A stretch of DNA of 64,000 nucleotides, taken from the NCBI GenBank assembly GCA_904501755.1, contig CAJGBV010000012.1, positions 1 through 64,000 on the forward strand. Direction: 5' to 3'. The notes beneath the pieces are model-generated. The model had not been told where the DNA came from. It saw nothing but the letters and a program-made list of their open reading frames with translations, and did no database searches. This document shows positions 24,581 through 33,182 of the stretch, piece after piece. Source of the DNA: Clostridiaceae bacterium. GTDB lineage: Bacteria > Bacillota > Clostridia > Oscillospirales > Acutalibacteraceae. The position numbers and the translations under genes were made by a program. The first letter of the stretch is position 1; each line of letters starts with the position of its first letter.

Positions 24581-25815
24581 AAATTCATTTCCTTTTTTAT
24601 AAAGCTTACTGTTTCCTCTACACTCTTTTCACCGCTCACCTTAAAATCGGCAAAAGAAGTATATATAGGATAACGTTCCTTATATCGTTTTTCAAGAGAA
24701 AGTCTGTCACTGGAAAGCGGTCTGTCAGAGGTAGTAATCAGGCTATCAAGAGGTCTGTCCAAAAAACATATAACACCGTTTTTAGAAAGATTAGTTCTGT
24801 TTTCCTTTCTAAGCACTGCGCCTCCGCCTGTAGCAATAACAGCACCCGAAACAGAGCTTATCTCAGCTACAACCTCTGCTTCAATATTTCTGAAAGACTC
24901 TTCGCCCTGTTCTTTTATAATAACCGATGGATGAAGTCCTGTTTTTTCTTCAATCAGCACGTCTGTGTCATAAAACTTTCTGTTTAAGCTTTCTGCAAGA
25001 CCTTTACCAACAGTTGTTTTTCCACTTGATGGCATACCGATAAGAACGATGTTTTGTTTAGACGATAATATTTCCTCATACACTCTATCACACACTTGGT
25101 CACTAAATTCTTTGTTAAGGAATTTTTCACAGGCAAAAACAGCCTGAGCAACCAGCATATAAAGACCGCCTACCGCCTTAGCACCTGCATCTTTGGCATT
25201 TAATACCAAATCGGTAGAAAGTGGGTTATATACCGCATCAACAACCCCTTCAAGTTCAGAAAAAGCCGAAATATCAATAGCACATCCGCTGATATTTGGG
25301 AACATACCGCAAGGGGTAGTGTTTATTATAATCTGAGCATCCCTTTGCATTTCATAAGCATCGCTATAGGTTATACAGCCATCCCCATTTTTACGGGAAA
25401 CTGTATAAACGCTTTTTGCACCCATATCACTTACCACTGCAAAGGCGGTTTTGCTTGTTCCGCCGCTTCCCAGTATCAGCACCTTTTTATTCTTTATTTC
25501 GATGCCGTTTTTTTCTATAAGCGCCTTCATACCTAAATAATCGGTATTATAGCCGTAAAGCTTACCGTCCTTATTAACAATGGTATTAACAGCACCTATT
25601 TTTTCGGCTACACTGTCAATACTGTCAAGATAAGGCATTACCTGACTTTTATAAGGAATGGTAACATTAATTGCCTTAAAATCTTTTTTTATCATAAAGG
25701 CATCAAGTTCTTGGGTACTTAACTCTTTAAGCTCGTAATCATAGTCAGCAAGACGGGCGTGTAGTTCCTTTGAAAAGCTGTGGGACAGCCTTTGTGCAAT
25801 TAATCCGTATTCCAT
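24577..25815 (-). CDS. aroE-aroK: Fused shikimate dehydrogenase - shikimate kinase
   Basis: 412 residues from ATG 25815, chosen because GAGG is 6 bases upstream and the aroC stop is 1 base away. Residues 1-250 are shikimate dehydrogenase: LSHSFSKELH (substrate Ser pair), NVTIPYK with the catalytic Lys, GAVNTIV, NTDYLGM, and the NADP loop GSGGTSKTAF. Residues about 255-412 are shikimate kinase: P-loop GMPSSGKTTVGK, DTDVLIEEKTG, a GEESFRNIE segment with conserved RxxE, ATGGGAV, and the LID region near SDRPLS. One protein thus catalyses two successive steps apart from EPSP synthase. The reading frame runs unbroken, so it is a true fusion. Confidence 0.94.
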   Translation of the reverse strand: MEYGLIAQRLSHSFSKELHARLADYDYELKELSTQELDAFMIKKDFKAINVTIPYKSQVMPYLDSIDSVAEKIGAVNTIVNKDGKLYGYNTDYLGMKALIEKNGIEIKNKKVLILGSGGTSKTAFAVVSDMGAKSVYTVSRKNGDGCITYSDAYEMQRDAQIIINTTPCGMFPNISGCAIDISAFSELEGVVDAVYNPLSTDLVLNAKDAGAKAVGGLYMLVAQAVFACEKFLNKEFSDQVCDRVYEEILSSKQNIVLIGMPSSGKTTVGKGLAESLNRKFYDTDVLIEEKTGLHPSVIIKEQGEESFRNIEAEVVAEISSVSGAVIATGGGAVLRKENRTNLSKNGVICFLDRPLDSLITTSDRPLSSDRLSLEKRYKERYPIYTSFADFKVSGEKSVEETVSFIKKEMNL

Positions 25816-25816
25816 T

Positions 25817-26908
25817 TTAACCTCTGAGCCAATCCGTGCCAAATCTGCCCGTCAGAAAATCTGCAAGAACAAGGGCAGTAACGCTATCCACAACAACTCT
25901 TGCTCTATGTACAATACAGGGGTCATGTCTGCCGTTTATTTTAAGCTTAATATCTTCATTCTTTGTAAAATCCACAGTCTGCTGTTCCTTTGCAATAGAA
26001 GGAGTCGGCTTTACTGCACAGGAGAAAACTATCGGCATACCGTTGGTAATTCCGCCGTTTATTCCCCCGTTATTGTTGGTTATAGTCACAGCCTGTCCGT
26101 TTTCCATTTTAAAACAGTCATTTGCCTCGCTTCCCTTCATATCAGCAAAAGCAAAGCCCGAACCGAATTCAACACCCTTTATAGCAGGAATACTAAAAAG
26201 TCCGTGAGCCAGTACGCCCTCAACCGTATCAAACCAAGGCTCACCTACTCCTGCAGGCATACCTATTACTGCAGTTTGAAGTATACCGCCTACACTGTCA
26301 AGGTTTTCCTTAGCTTTCAATATATTTTCCTGCATTTTTTCCCCTTGCTCTTCACTTAATGAGGCAAAAAGCTTATCTTCAAGAGCAAAGATATCCTCTT
26401 TAAGATTATCGAAGGTTCTATCTGCTACACCCGCACATTCAAGTATATGAGTGCCTATAAAAATACCCTTTTGTTTTAAAGCATATATAACTATAGCAGC
26501 CGCGGCAACAAGAGCAGCGGTGATTCTTCCGCTGAAATGTCCACCTCCGCGTCTGTCCTCAAAGCCGCGATACTTACAGTAAGCCGCAAAGTCAGCGTGA
26601 CCGGGACGTGCTTTTCCATCAAGCGCACTATAGTCCTTACTTATTTTATTTTCATTTTCAATTATAATGCAAATCGGTGTTCCTGTAGTTCTACCATTAA
26701 CCACACCGCTTTTTATACTGAAAAGGTCAGCTTCGCTTCTGGCAGTGGAAATAGCACCAACAGGACGACGCAAAGAAAGCTGATGACGTATAAAATCTTC
26801 ATTAACTTCTATACCAGGTGCAATTCCGTCAATAACAGCTCCAATCGCTTCACCGTGGCTCTCACCAAAAAGAGTTAAGGTAATGTTATTACCAAATACA
26901 TTTTTCAT
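25817..26908 (-). CDS. aroC: Chorismate synthase
   Basis: 363 residues, usual length. It converts EPSP to chorismate using reduced FMN. Family signatures are GESHGEAIGAVIDG near residue 14, RRPVGAISTARSEADLFSI, the segment RPGHADFAAYCKYRGFEDRR with GGGHFSGR following (signature 2 region), and a C-terminal RHDPCIVHRARVV. The stop of aroB is directly followed by this ATG (26909/26908), and the aroE-aroK ATG follows one base after the stop, indicating strong translational coupling. Confidence 0.95.
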   Translation of the reverse strand: MKNVFGNNITLTLFGESHGEAIGAVIDGIAPGIEVNEDFIRHQLSLRRPVGAISTARSEADLFSIKSGVVNGRTTGTPICIIIENENKISKDYSALDGKARPGHADFAAYCKYRGFEDRRGGGHFSGRITAALVAAAAIVIYALKQKGIFIGTHILECAGVADRTFDNLKEDIFALEDKLFASLSEEQGEKMQENILKAKENLDSVGGILQTAVIGMPAGVGEPWFDTVEGVLAHGLFSIPAIKGVEFGSGFAFADMKGSEANDCFKMENGQAVTITNNNGGINGGITNGMPIVFSCAVKPTPSIAKEQQTVDFTKNEDIKLKINGRHDPCIVHRARVVVDSVTALVLADFLTGRFGTDWLRG

Positions 26909-27916
26909 TTATAAAACTTCTTTCATTTTATCTTTAAGTTCACTGAAAGGCATATCGGTCATTTTAAACTGTCCAACATCTTCAACGGTTATAACCGTTA
27001 TGCTATCACCAAGTTTTTTCTTATCGTGGCTCATTGCCTCAATTACCCTGTCAGCACTGCACTGTATTTTTGTAGGCAGTCCGATTTTATTTAAAACCTT
27101 TATAAGACGGCTTCTTACCCTATCACTACACATAGGAAGCATACCCACAGCAACACACTCACCATGATACCAGTTACTCATTTGGTTATCACTTTCGATT
27201 CCGTGAGCTACTGTATGACCGAAATTCAGAATTTTGCGAAGACCTGCTTCCTTTTCATCTTCCTCAACCACAGCCTTTTTAATACGCAGACAGGCTTCGA
27301 TTATTTTATCAATATTCTCATATATATCCTGTGTTTCGAACAGCCTGAACAACTCCTTATCGCTTGTAAGGGACATTTTAACCGCTTCTGCAAGTCCGTT
27401 TGCAACTTGTCTTTTGGGTAAGGTATTCAGCACATTCGAATCAATAATCACCCTTTTGGGCTGATAAAAAGCACCTACTATATTTTTATAACCCTCAAAA
27501 TCTATTGCAACCTTACCGCCAATTGAAGAATCTACCTGAGAAAGCACGGTTGTGGGAATATTGTAAAAATCCACACCTCTCATAAAACTTGCCGCAACAA
27601 AACCTGCAAGGTCACCCATAACACCGCCGCCCACAGCAACAACACAATCGGTTCTTGTAAATCCGTTTTCCACCATTTTTGAGAGCAAAAGCTTATATGA
27701 ATCAAAGCATTTTGTTGCTTCACCTTGCGGCAAAACCTCTATAACGGCAGTTTTACATTGCTGCGCTACACTCTCGGCATATTCATAGGGCACACCGTCA
27801 TCAGTTACAATAAGCACCTTTCTGTCAAGTTTTAACAGCTCCCCTGCCCTTGAAAGAGCACCCTGCTCCAATATAATATCATAGCTACCTGTTTTACAGG
27901 ATACAGGAATAATCAT
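26909..27916 (-). CDS. aroB: 3-dehydroquinate synthase
   Basis: 335 residues. It closes DAHP to 3-dehydroquinate with NAD+ and a divalent metal. Motifs are GGGVMGDLAGFVAASFMRG near residue 95 (nucleotide binding), IPTTVLSQVDSSIGGKVAI, the EEDEKEAGLRKILNFGHT segment with metal-ligand His, and WYHGECVAVGM. It starts 13 bases after pheA with GAGG upstream. Confidence 0.95.
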   Translation of the reverse strand: MIIPVSCKTGSYDIILEQGALSRAGELLKLDRKVLIVTDDGVPYEYAESVAQQCKTAVIEVLPQGEATKCFDSYKLLLSKMVENGFTRTDCVVAVGGGVMGDLAGFVAASFMRGVDFYNIPTTVLSQVDSSIGGKVAIDFEGYKNIVGAFYQPKRVIIDSNVLNTLPKRQVANGLAEAVKMSLTSDKELFRLFETQDIYENIDKIIEACLRIKKAVVEEDEKEAGLRKILNFGHTVAHGIESDNQMSNWYHGECVAVGMLPMCSDRVRSRLIKVLNKIGLPTKIQCSADRVIEAMSHDKKKLGDSITVITVEDVGQFKMTDMPFSELKDKMKEVL

Positions 27917-27929
27917 TTATAAAACCTCA

Positions 27930-29018
27930 TTACAATGCAATTTCTTTTTCAAAGCTTCCAACCACTTTAATATGACTGCAAACAGCTTCTAATTCTTTCA
28001 GCATTTTTTCTCCTGCGGGAGTGTTTATATTGCCCTCACCCTCAGCATAGAAATAATAATCCCAGATAAGTTCCTTGGTAGGACGGCTTTTAAGAGCTCT
28101 CAGATTAAAGCCGTTATCACCAATAACGGAAAGTGCCTTACCAAGACAACCACTTTCGTTTTTAACCGTAAACAGCATTATAAACTGCTTGTCCTTGCTA
28201 CAGTCGTTTTTCTTAACAGGAGAAAACACCGCAAAGCGTGTAGTATTACTACTACTATCATTTATACTGTTTTCCAGAACATCAAGTCCGTAAATATTAG
28301 CAGCTTCTTCACTCGCAATAGCGGCTATATCGGTTCTGTCAGAAGTGGCTACAAGCTGAGCTGCCACAGCAGTATTCGAACATTCTGTAGTAGCAAAACC
28401 GTGATTTTTTATAAATGTGGCACACTGTCCCAGTGCCTGAGGATGACTTATAACCTCTTTGATTTCACTAAGTTTAGTGCCTTTTTTGGCAAGAAGATGC
28501 TGGGTAACACCTATATCATAAACTCCGCTTATGTAAAGTGAACCGAAGAAAGCAAGGTCCATGACCTGACCTACATCTCCGTTATAACTATTTTCAATAG
28601 GCAAAAGGACACAGTCACATTCGCCCTTTACAGTTGCCTCATAGGCATTTTTAAAGCTATCATATGGCACTGCATTACACTTACTGAATATTTTTTCCGC
28701 CGCTACCTGTGCAAAAGCACCGGGAACACCTGCAAAAGCTACCCTCATACCGCTGTTAAGTCTTGACTGATAGCTTCGGGAAATTGCCATATTGTTGCGA
28801 AGAAAGTTAATGTAATAAGAGCGAAGAACCTCGTCCTCAACAAGAGCTGAGTTGCGACTTATTACCTCTTCCTCCCTTGTTGCATCAAGAACAGGAAGGC
28901 CTCTCTCCTTTTTATACTCGGCAACATTTTCTGCGGCTTCCATACGCTCACAAAAAAGCTTTGCCATTTCCTTATCTATTCTATTTATTTCCTGTCTTGC
29001 TATATCTAACTTATCCAT
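27930..29018 (-). CDS. pheA: Bifunctional chorismate mutase / prephenate dehydratase (P-protein)
   Basis: 362 residues. Residues about 1-85 are an AroQ-class chorismate mutase (LDIARQEINRIDKEMAKLF, VAEYKKERGLPVLDATREEE). Residues about 90-275 are prephenate dehydratase, with PIENSYNGDVGQV and the hallmark NTTRF. Residues about 280-350 are an ACT domain (LGKALSVIGDNGFNLRALKSRP) that senses phenylalanine. It channels chorismate to phenylpyruvate. The aminotransferase stop overlaps its ATG (TAATG at 29018-29020). With tyrA broken, this enzyme is the only apparent exit for prephenate in the locus. Confidence 0.95.
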   Translation of the reverse strand: MDKLDIARQEINRIDKEMAKLFCERMEAAENVAEYKKERGLPVLDATREEEVISRNSALVEDEVLRSYYINFLRNNMAISRSYQSRLNSGMRVAFAGVPGAFAQVAAEKIFSKCNAVPYDSFKNAYEATVKGECDCVLLPIENSYNGDVGQVMDLAFFGSLYISGVYDIGVTQHLLAKKGTKLSEIKEVISHPQALGQCATFIKNHGFATTECSNTAVAAQLVATSDRTDIAAIASEEAANIYGLDVLENSINDSSSNTTRFAVFSPVKKNDCSKDKQFIMLFTVKNESGCLGKALSVIGDNGFNLRALKSRPTKELIWDYYFYAEGEGNINTPAGEKMLKELEAVCSHIKVVGSFEKEIAL

Positions 29019-30202
29019 TATTTATACTCCTCAATTAGCTTTTTAAAAGCAGGAAGAGAATTTTCAATCTGTTTTGTGGAAACACAGTACGAAATTCTTA
29101 CATAACCTCCCATTCCAAAAGAATCACTTGGAACAAGCAAAAGCTCATACTTCTTTGCTTTTTCGGCAAAGGCTGCGGCATCTGCTTCGGGCGATTTTAC
29201 AAAAAGATAAAATGCACCGTCAGGCTTAACCGCAGTGTAACCATAAGATGTAAGCTCATTATAAAGCAGTTCTCTGTTTTTATTATAAATACTCACGTCA
29301 GCAGTCTTTCCCAAATTTTCGGCAACAACCCTTTGAAGCATACTTGGAGCACAAACAAAACCTAAGGCTCTGCCTGCACCGCAAACAGCAGCAAAAACAA
29401 GTTGAGTATCCTTGCAATTTGGAGATACGAAAACATATCCAATTCTCTCACCGGGGAGAGAAAGAGATTTACTGAAAGAATAACAAACAATTGTATTATT
29501 ATAATATTTTGCAGGGAAAGGAACAGTAACATCGCCGTAAACAAGTTCTCTGTAGGGCTCATCGGAAATAAGGAATATTTCTTTAGAATATTCCTGCTGT
29601 TTTTTGTTAAGCAAAGAAGAAAGCTCGATTATAGTTTCCTCGCTGAATACAACGCCTGTCGGATTATTAGGTGAATTTATAATAACGGCCTTGGTGTTTT
29701 TATTTATAGCCTTTTCAAGAGCAGATATATCTATCTGAAAATCAGGCTCACGGCAGTTTACAACAACACAATTTAAACCTGCTTTTTCAGCAAAAACTCT
29801 GTACTCGGGGAAAAAGGGTGCAAGAAGAATAACCTCATCACCCTCATTAGCAATAGCGTTAAGGGTTATTGTCAGAGATGCTGCTGCACCGCAGGTCATA
29901 TAAATATTTGAAGCAGACGCCTCTACTCCTGAAGTTTGACCGATATACTCAGCTATTTTAATTCTTACATTCAAATCTCCCGGAGCTGAAGTATAGCCGT
30001 GAAGCAAAACACTGTCCTCGTTGTCAATAAGCTTTTTTATAGTATCATCAACAATTTTTGGCGCAGGAACACTAGGATTTCCAATACTAAAATCAAAAAC
30101 CTTATCATCGCCTATTTCAGTTTTTCTTGCCTTTCCGTATTCAAACAATTGTCTGATAGCCGAGCTTGCGGTACCAAGCTCAAGCATTTTTTTATTTAGC
30201 AT
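29018..30202 (-). CDS. Pyridoxal-phosphate aminotransferase (aspartate/aromatic type)
   Basis: 394 residues from ATG 30202, chosen because GGTGA is 5-6 bases upstream; an in-frame GTG 9 bases earlier lacks one. It is a class I/II (fold type I) aminotransferase: NSPNNPTGVVFSEE near residue 170, SDEPYRELVYGD (Asp to the pyridine nitrogen), SFSKSLSLPGERIGYV with the PLP lysine, and RISYCVS with the carboxylate-binding Arg. As the first gene of the aromatic operon it probably transaminates phenylpyruvate (and hydroxyphenylpyruvate if available). Substrate preference cannot be told from motifs. Confidence 0.92.
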   Translation of the reverse strand: MLNKKMLELGTASSAIRQLFEYGKARKTEIGDDKVFDFSIGNPSVPAPKIVDDTIKKLIDNEDSVLLHGYTSAPGDLNVRIKIAEYIGQTSGVEASASNIYMTCGAAASLTITLNAIANEGDEVILLAPFFPEYRVFAEKAGLNCVVVNCREPDFQIDISALEKAINKNTKAVIINSPNNPTGVVFSEETIIELSSLLNKKQQEYSKEIFLISDEPYRELVYGDVTVPFPAKYYNNTIVCYSFSKSLSLPGERIGYVFVSPNCKDTQLVFAAVCGAGRALGFVCAPSMLQRVVAENLGKTADVSIYNKNRELLYNELTSYGYTAVKPDGAFYLFVKSPEADAAAFAEKAKKYELLLVPSDSFGMGGYVRISYCVSTKQIENSLPAFKKLIEEYK

Positions 30203-30237
30203 AAAATTCACCCATTTTTAATAATTATACATCATTT

Positions 30238-30266
30238 ATTATATAACAACTGTATTTTTTCGTCAA
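30238..30266 (-). promoter_or_regulatory. Sigma-A promoter of the aromatic amino acid operon
   Basis: On the minus strand TTGACG (30266-30261), 17-base spacer, TATAAT (30243-30238). The predicted leader is only about 28 bases, which leaves no room for a T-box or leader-peptide attenuator. Control is therefore probably enzymatic or through a repressor. Confidence 0.72.
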
Positions 30267-30296
30267 GGCAAAAGCCGATTTTTTTGCATAAAAATG

Positions 30297-30327
30297 CAAA
30301 AAACTGCTGTTCAAAAGAACAGCAGTT
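30297..30327 (-). terminator. Intrinsic terminator after the oxidoreductase gene
   Basis: On the minus strand a stem of AACTGCTGTTC / GAACAGCAGTT with loop TTTT (forward 30302-30327) is followed by TTTTTT. A second small palindrome with T-run (30285-30303) follows. Confidence 0.82.
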
Positions 30328-30343
30328 AAATGTAATCTTAAAA

Positions 30344-31516
30344 TTAGATTTCAGGAATTTCGATTTCGATTTCCTTACCGATAGCATTAGACTTGATAAT
30401 ACCGTCGATAATAGCCTGATTGTAGATAATCTGGCTGGAAGGTACGGTAGGCTCTCCGCCGTTCTTAACAGCATCAACGAACTCACGAAGTTTATTAAAG
30501 AACAAGCCTTTTCCGTTTTTGGTAGGAGCCTGATGAGGAATCTTATACTCTACGCGCTTACCTGCAACATCCTTATAGATGGTAAGAGGAGTAGAGAATT
30601 CGCCATTCCAACAATCAGTAGAAGGAATTCTAAGACCACCCTTAGTACCGAGGATGATAGCATCACCGATAGTATCCATATGCATAGCCCAAGAAATCAT
30701 AAAGTCAAGCATAATGCCGCCTTCAAGACGGATAAAGCCTGCAGCGAAGTCATCTACGCCGAACTTCTCTGCATATTCAGCGGGTTTATCATCCTGGGTG
30801 TAATACTCAGGATTGGTACCGAAGAAGTCAGAGGTATAACCTGTTACGGTTAAAGGCTTGGGATAACCAACAGCATTAAGAAGCATATCGAGAGAATAAC
30901 AACCGATATCACCCATAGCACCGATACCTCCTGTATCCTTCTCAATGAAGGTGGTGCCGTAAGGTGTAGGAATACCGTGACGGCGTCCGCCGCCTGCCTT
31001 AAGATAGTAAATCTTACCAAGCTCGCCTGACTCAACTATCTTTTTAATCATCTTCATATTCTCACTCATTCTGGGCTGGAAGCCGATAGTGAGAAGCTTT
31101 CCGCTTGCCTTTTCAGCCTTCATAACCTCAACAGCCTCTTCAAGAGTAACTGTGAAAGGCTTTTCGAGCATTACATTTACGCCGTGATTAAGGGCATAAA
31201 TAGCGGGCTCGGCATGCTGACAGTTGTAGGTACAGATAGAAACAGCTTCTACCTCACCTGCATCAATAAGCTCTTTGTGTGAAGGATAGTATTTAGCACC
31301 AACAACACCGAACTTTTTAGCAAAAGCTTCAGCCTTACCGGGAACGATATCTGCGAGAGCAACAACCTCTACATCTTCCATAGCAAGATACTGCTGAATA
31401 TGAGCTTCAGCAATCCAACCGGTACCGATAATACCAACCTTAACCTTTCTGCTTGCATCGACAGCAGCTTCCTCAGAGAAGTTACCGTCAAATCTGTCTA
31501 AAACGTTATCTGACAT
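30344..31516 (-). CDS. Gfo/Idh/MocA-family oxidoreductase
   Basis: 390 residues with AAAGGAG before the ATG. The Rossmann motif is VGIIGTGWIAEAH near residue 27, followed by VMLEKPFTVTLEEA (the EKP catalytic Lys) near residue 115, and a C-terminal alpha/beta substrate domain with GAMGDIGCYSLDML. It is an NAD(P)-dependent dehydrogenase of sugars, inositols or sugar derivatives. A 25-residue N-terminal extension precedes the Rossmann fold. It lies 30 bases downstream of a TIM-barrel isomerase/epimerase gene; the pair is typical of inositol- or keto-sugar catabolism modules. The substrate is unknown. Confidence 0.9.
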   Translation of the reverse strand: MSDNVLDRFDGNFSEEAAVDASRKVKVGIIGTGWIAEAHIQQYLAMEDVEVVALADIVPGKAEAFAKKFGVVGAKYYPSHKELIDAGEVEAVSICTYNCQHAEPAIYALNHGVNVMLEKPFTVTLEEAVEVMKAEKASGKLLTIGFQPRMSENMKMIKKIVESGELGKIYYLKAGGGRRHGIPTPYGTTFIEKDTGGIGAMGDIGCYSLDMLLNAVGYPKPLTVTGYTSDFFGTNPEYYTQDDKPAEYAEKFGVDDFAAGFIRLEGGIMLDFMISWAMHMDTIGDAIILGTKGGLRIPSTDCWNGEFSTPLTIYKDVAGKRVEYKIPHQAPTKNGKGLFFNKLREFVDAVKNGGEPTVPSSQIIYNQAIIDGIIKSNAIGKEIEIEIPEI

Positions 31517-31546
31517 AATTAAAACACTCCTTTGTGTTATTATTTC

Positions 31547-32374
31547 TTAGTTATAAATATTCTTTATGTAATCAATGCTGAGCTTTGCGCTTTCCATAGA
31601 GGTTTTGCCCAAGGACCAATTATCCTGCTCAACAATAAACATTTCAGCCCCTGCATTTTCAGCAGCTTTAATGATAGAGAGAACATCCTGAATACCATAG
31701 CCTACAGGACGAAGCTCAAAAGGAACAACCTCAGCATCCTTCTCCTCTACCTCTCCGCCGTCAATAAGAGCATACATATTGGCGCTCTTAGCACCAACAA
31801 AATCCTTAAGATGAACAAGAGGAGCTCTGCCTGCATATTTCATAACATATTTTGCAGGGTCCTCACCGCCAACCTTTGCCCAACAGGTATCAATCTGAGT
31901 CTGGAGAACATCGGGAGTGGTATCGGCATAAAGAATATCAAGCTTATTTTTACCATCATATTTTACAAATTCAAAATCATGATTATGATAAAGAAGCTTC
32001 ATACCGTATTTAGCACACTCTGCTGCAATAACCTTAAGGTCAGCAAGGAAAGAGTCATATCCATTTGAACCAACAAGGTCATTATCTGCAGAAGCCCAAG
32101 GAATAGCTATGTACTTACAGCCTATCTTAGCGTAATCGCCGATTACCTTTTCAACATCAGCCATAATAACGCCTCTGCCTACGTGAGCTGAAATCGGAAT
32201 AATACCGATTTCTTCGCACAGAGCCTTAACCTCGTCTGCACTGTGGTCGAAAAGACCTGCAAACTCAACGGCATCGTAACCCATTTTTTTAATTTCTTTA
32301 AGTGTTCCGGCAAAATCAGCTTCCATAGCATCTCTTACAGAATAAAGCTGAATGCCTACAGGTAATTTACTCAT
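31547..32374 (-). CDS. Xylose-isomerase-like TIM-barrel sugar isomerase/epimerase
   Basis: 275 residues. AP-endonuclease-2/xylose-isomerase-like TIM barrel: GIQLYSVRDAM at strand 1, GYDAVEFAGLFDHSADEV, YHNHDFEF, QIDTCWAKVGGEDP, PLVHLKDF, FIVEQDN. The acidic and His residues on the C-terminal ends of strands (VEFAG, HNHDFE, DTCW, HLKD, VEQD) are the expected metal ligands. The family includes inosose dehydratase (IolE-like) and hydroxypyruvate or keto-sugar epimerases. It is the first gene of a pair with the Gfo/Idh/MocA oxidoreductase, so the two probably act on the same carbohydrate. No transporter is adjacent. Confidence 0.87.
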   Translation of the reverse strand: MSKLPVGIQLYSVRDAMEADFAGTLKEIKKMGYDAVEFAGLFDHSADEVKALCEEIGIIPISAHVGRGVIMADVEKVIGDYAKIGCKYIAIPWASADNDLVGSNGYDSFLADLKVIAAECAKYGMKLLYHNHDFEFVKYDGKNKLDILYADTTPDVLQTQIDTCWAKVGGEDPAKYVMKYAGRAPLVHLKDFVGAKSANMYALIDGGEVEEKDAEVVPFELRPVGYGIQDVLSIIKAAENAGAEMFIVEQDNWSLGKTSMESAKLSIDYIKNIYN

Positions 32375-32432
32375 AATAAATTAACCCCCGTATCTAAAAA
32401 ATTCAAGCAATCAAACAGATAGCTTTAAGGAT

Positions 32433-32461
32433 ATAATAACAAAATCAAACGAAATAGTAAA
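32433..32461 (-). promoter_or_regulatory. Probable promoter of the TIM-barrel/oxidoreductase pair
   Basis: On the minus strand TTTACT (32461-32456), 17-base spacer, TATTAT (32438-32433). It lies in the 175-base gap upstream of the gene starting at 32374, which otherwise is AT-rich without other visible structure. Confidence 0.45.
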
Positions 32462-32549
32462 GACAAAAAAACAAAAAATATAGACAAATATTGCTTTTTA
32501 TAAGATTCGACAAATTTCAGTACAACAATTTGTGAATTTTCCTTATAAA

Positions 32550-33182
32550 TCAAACGAAAAGCTTCCGGCTTTCACCATATACAGCCGTACGGGTATAAGA
32601 AACGTTTATCTGTTTGCCTTCCCTTTCGTTATAAGAAGCAACAATAAGAGAAGGGTTAATATTATCGTTACCTGCAGGGAGAATAAAAGAAACTTTACTT
32701 CCATTTATCTTTTTCTCTTCTATTTTTGAGGATACCTCATCCACCTTAATTTCGCCCTTCTTGGTTTTCTTCTCAATAACCACATTACCACTGTTTAAAT
32801 AATCAAAAAACTCTGTAGCAATTTTTTCCTCTGAAAAAGCAATTTCAAACCCCGCAGAAGTAATTTTTCCAACCTTCATAACAGGCTCGTCCACACGGAT
32901 GATTTTAATATACTCAGGCAAAACAACAGTCAGCTTTTCTTCAACAGTTTCAAAGGTAACTGTATCGTCAACAAGGCGGAAATCAAGTATTTCATACTGA
33001 CTCTCAAAGCCAAGGGAAAGCGGAAGAGCAAAGGTAAGGTAAGGGTGAGGATTAAAGCCCTCGGTATACCAGATAGGCAATCCGCTTTTTCTTAGTATTC
33101 TGGTAAAAAATCTGTTCATATCAAGATGTGAAACAAATCTAAGCGTTCCCGTCTTCGCAAAAAACACTCTAACATTTTTCAA
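32550..33182 (-). CDS. DUF2344 / TIGR03936-family radical-SAM-associated protein
   Basis: 210 residues from TTG 33182, chosen because GGAGG (33196-33192) is 9 bases upstream and family similarity starts at once (VRVFFAKTGTLRFVSHLDMNRFF). The segment LRKSGLPIWYTEGFNPHPYLTFALPLSLG is characteristic (positions about 30-60). The gene overlaps the end of the radical SAM gene by 14 bases. In many Firmicutes the two form a conserved pair, sometimes fused, and often near ribosomal protein genes rplU/rpmA; here those genes are absent. The function is not established. A link with tRNA or ribosome modification has been suggested by context only. Confidence 0.85.
   Translation of the reverse strand: MKNVRVFFAKTGTLRFVSHLDMNRFFTRILRKSGLPIWYTEGFNPHPYLTFALPLSLGFESQYEILDFRLVDDTVTFETVEEKLTVVLPEYIKIIRVDEPVMKVGKITSAGFEIAFSEEKIATEFFDYLNSGNVVIEKKTKKGEIKVDEVSSKIEEKKINGSKVSFILPAGNDNINPSLIVASYNEREGKQINVSYTRTAVYGESRKLFV

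Noticed and set aside
24577..25815. aroE-aroK fusion as an artefact of a missed frameshift
   Set aside because: One uninterrupted frame carries both complete domains with a short linker, so no frame change is needed.
30203..30343. T-box or attenuator in front of the aromatic operon
   Set aside because: The clear promoter leaves only about 28 bases of leader; the hairpin present belongs to the end of the upstream oxidoreductase gene.
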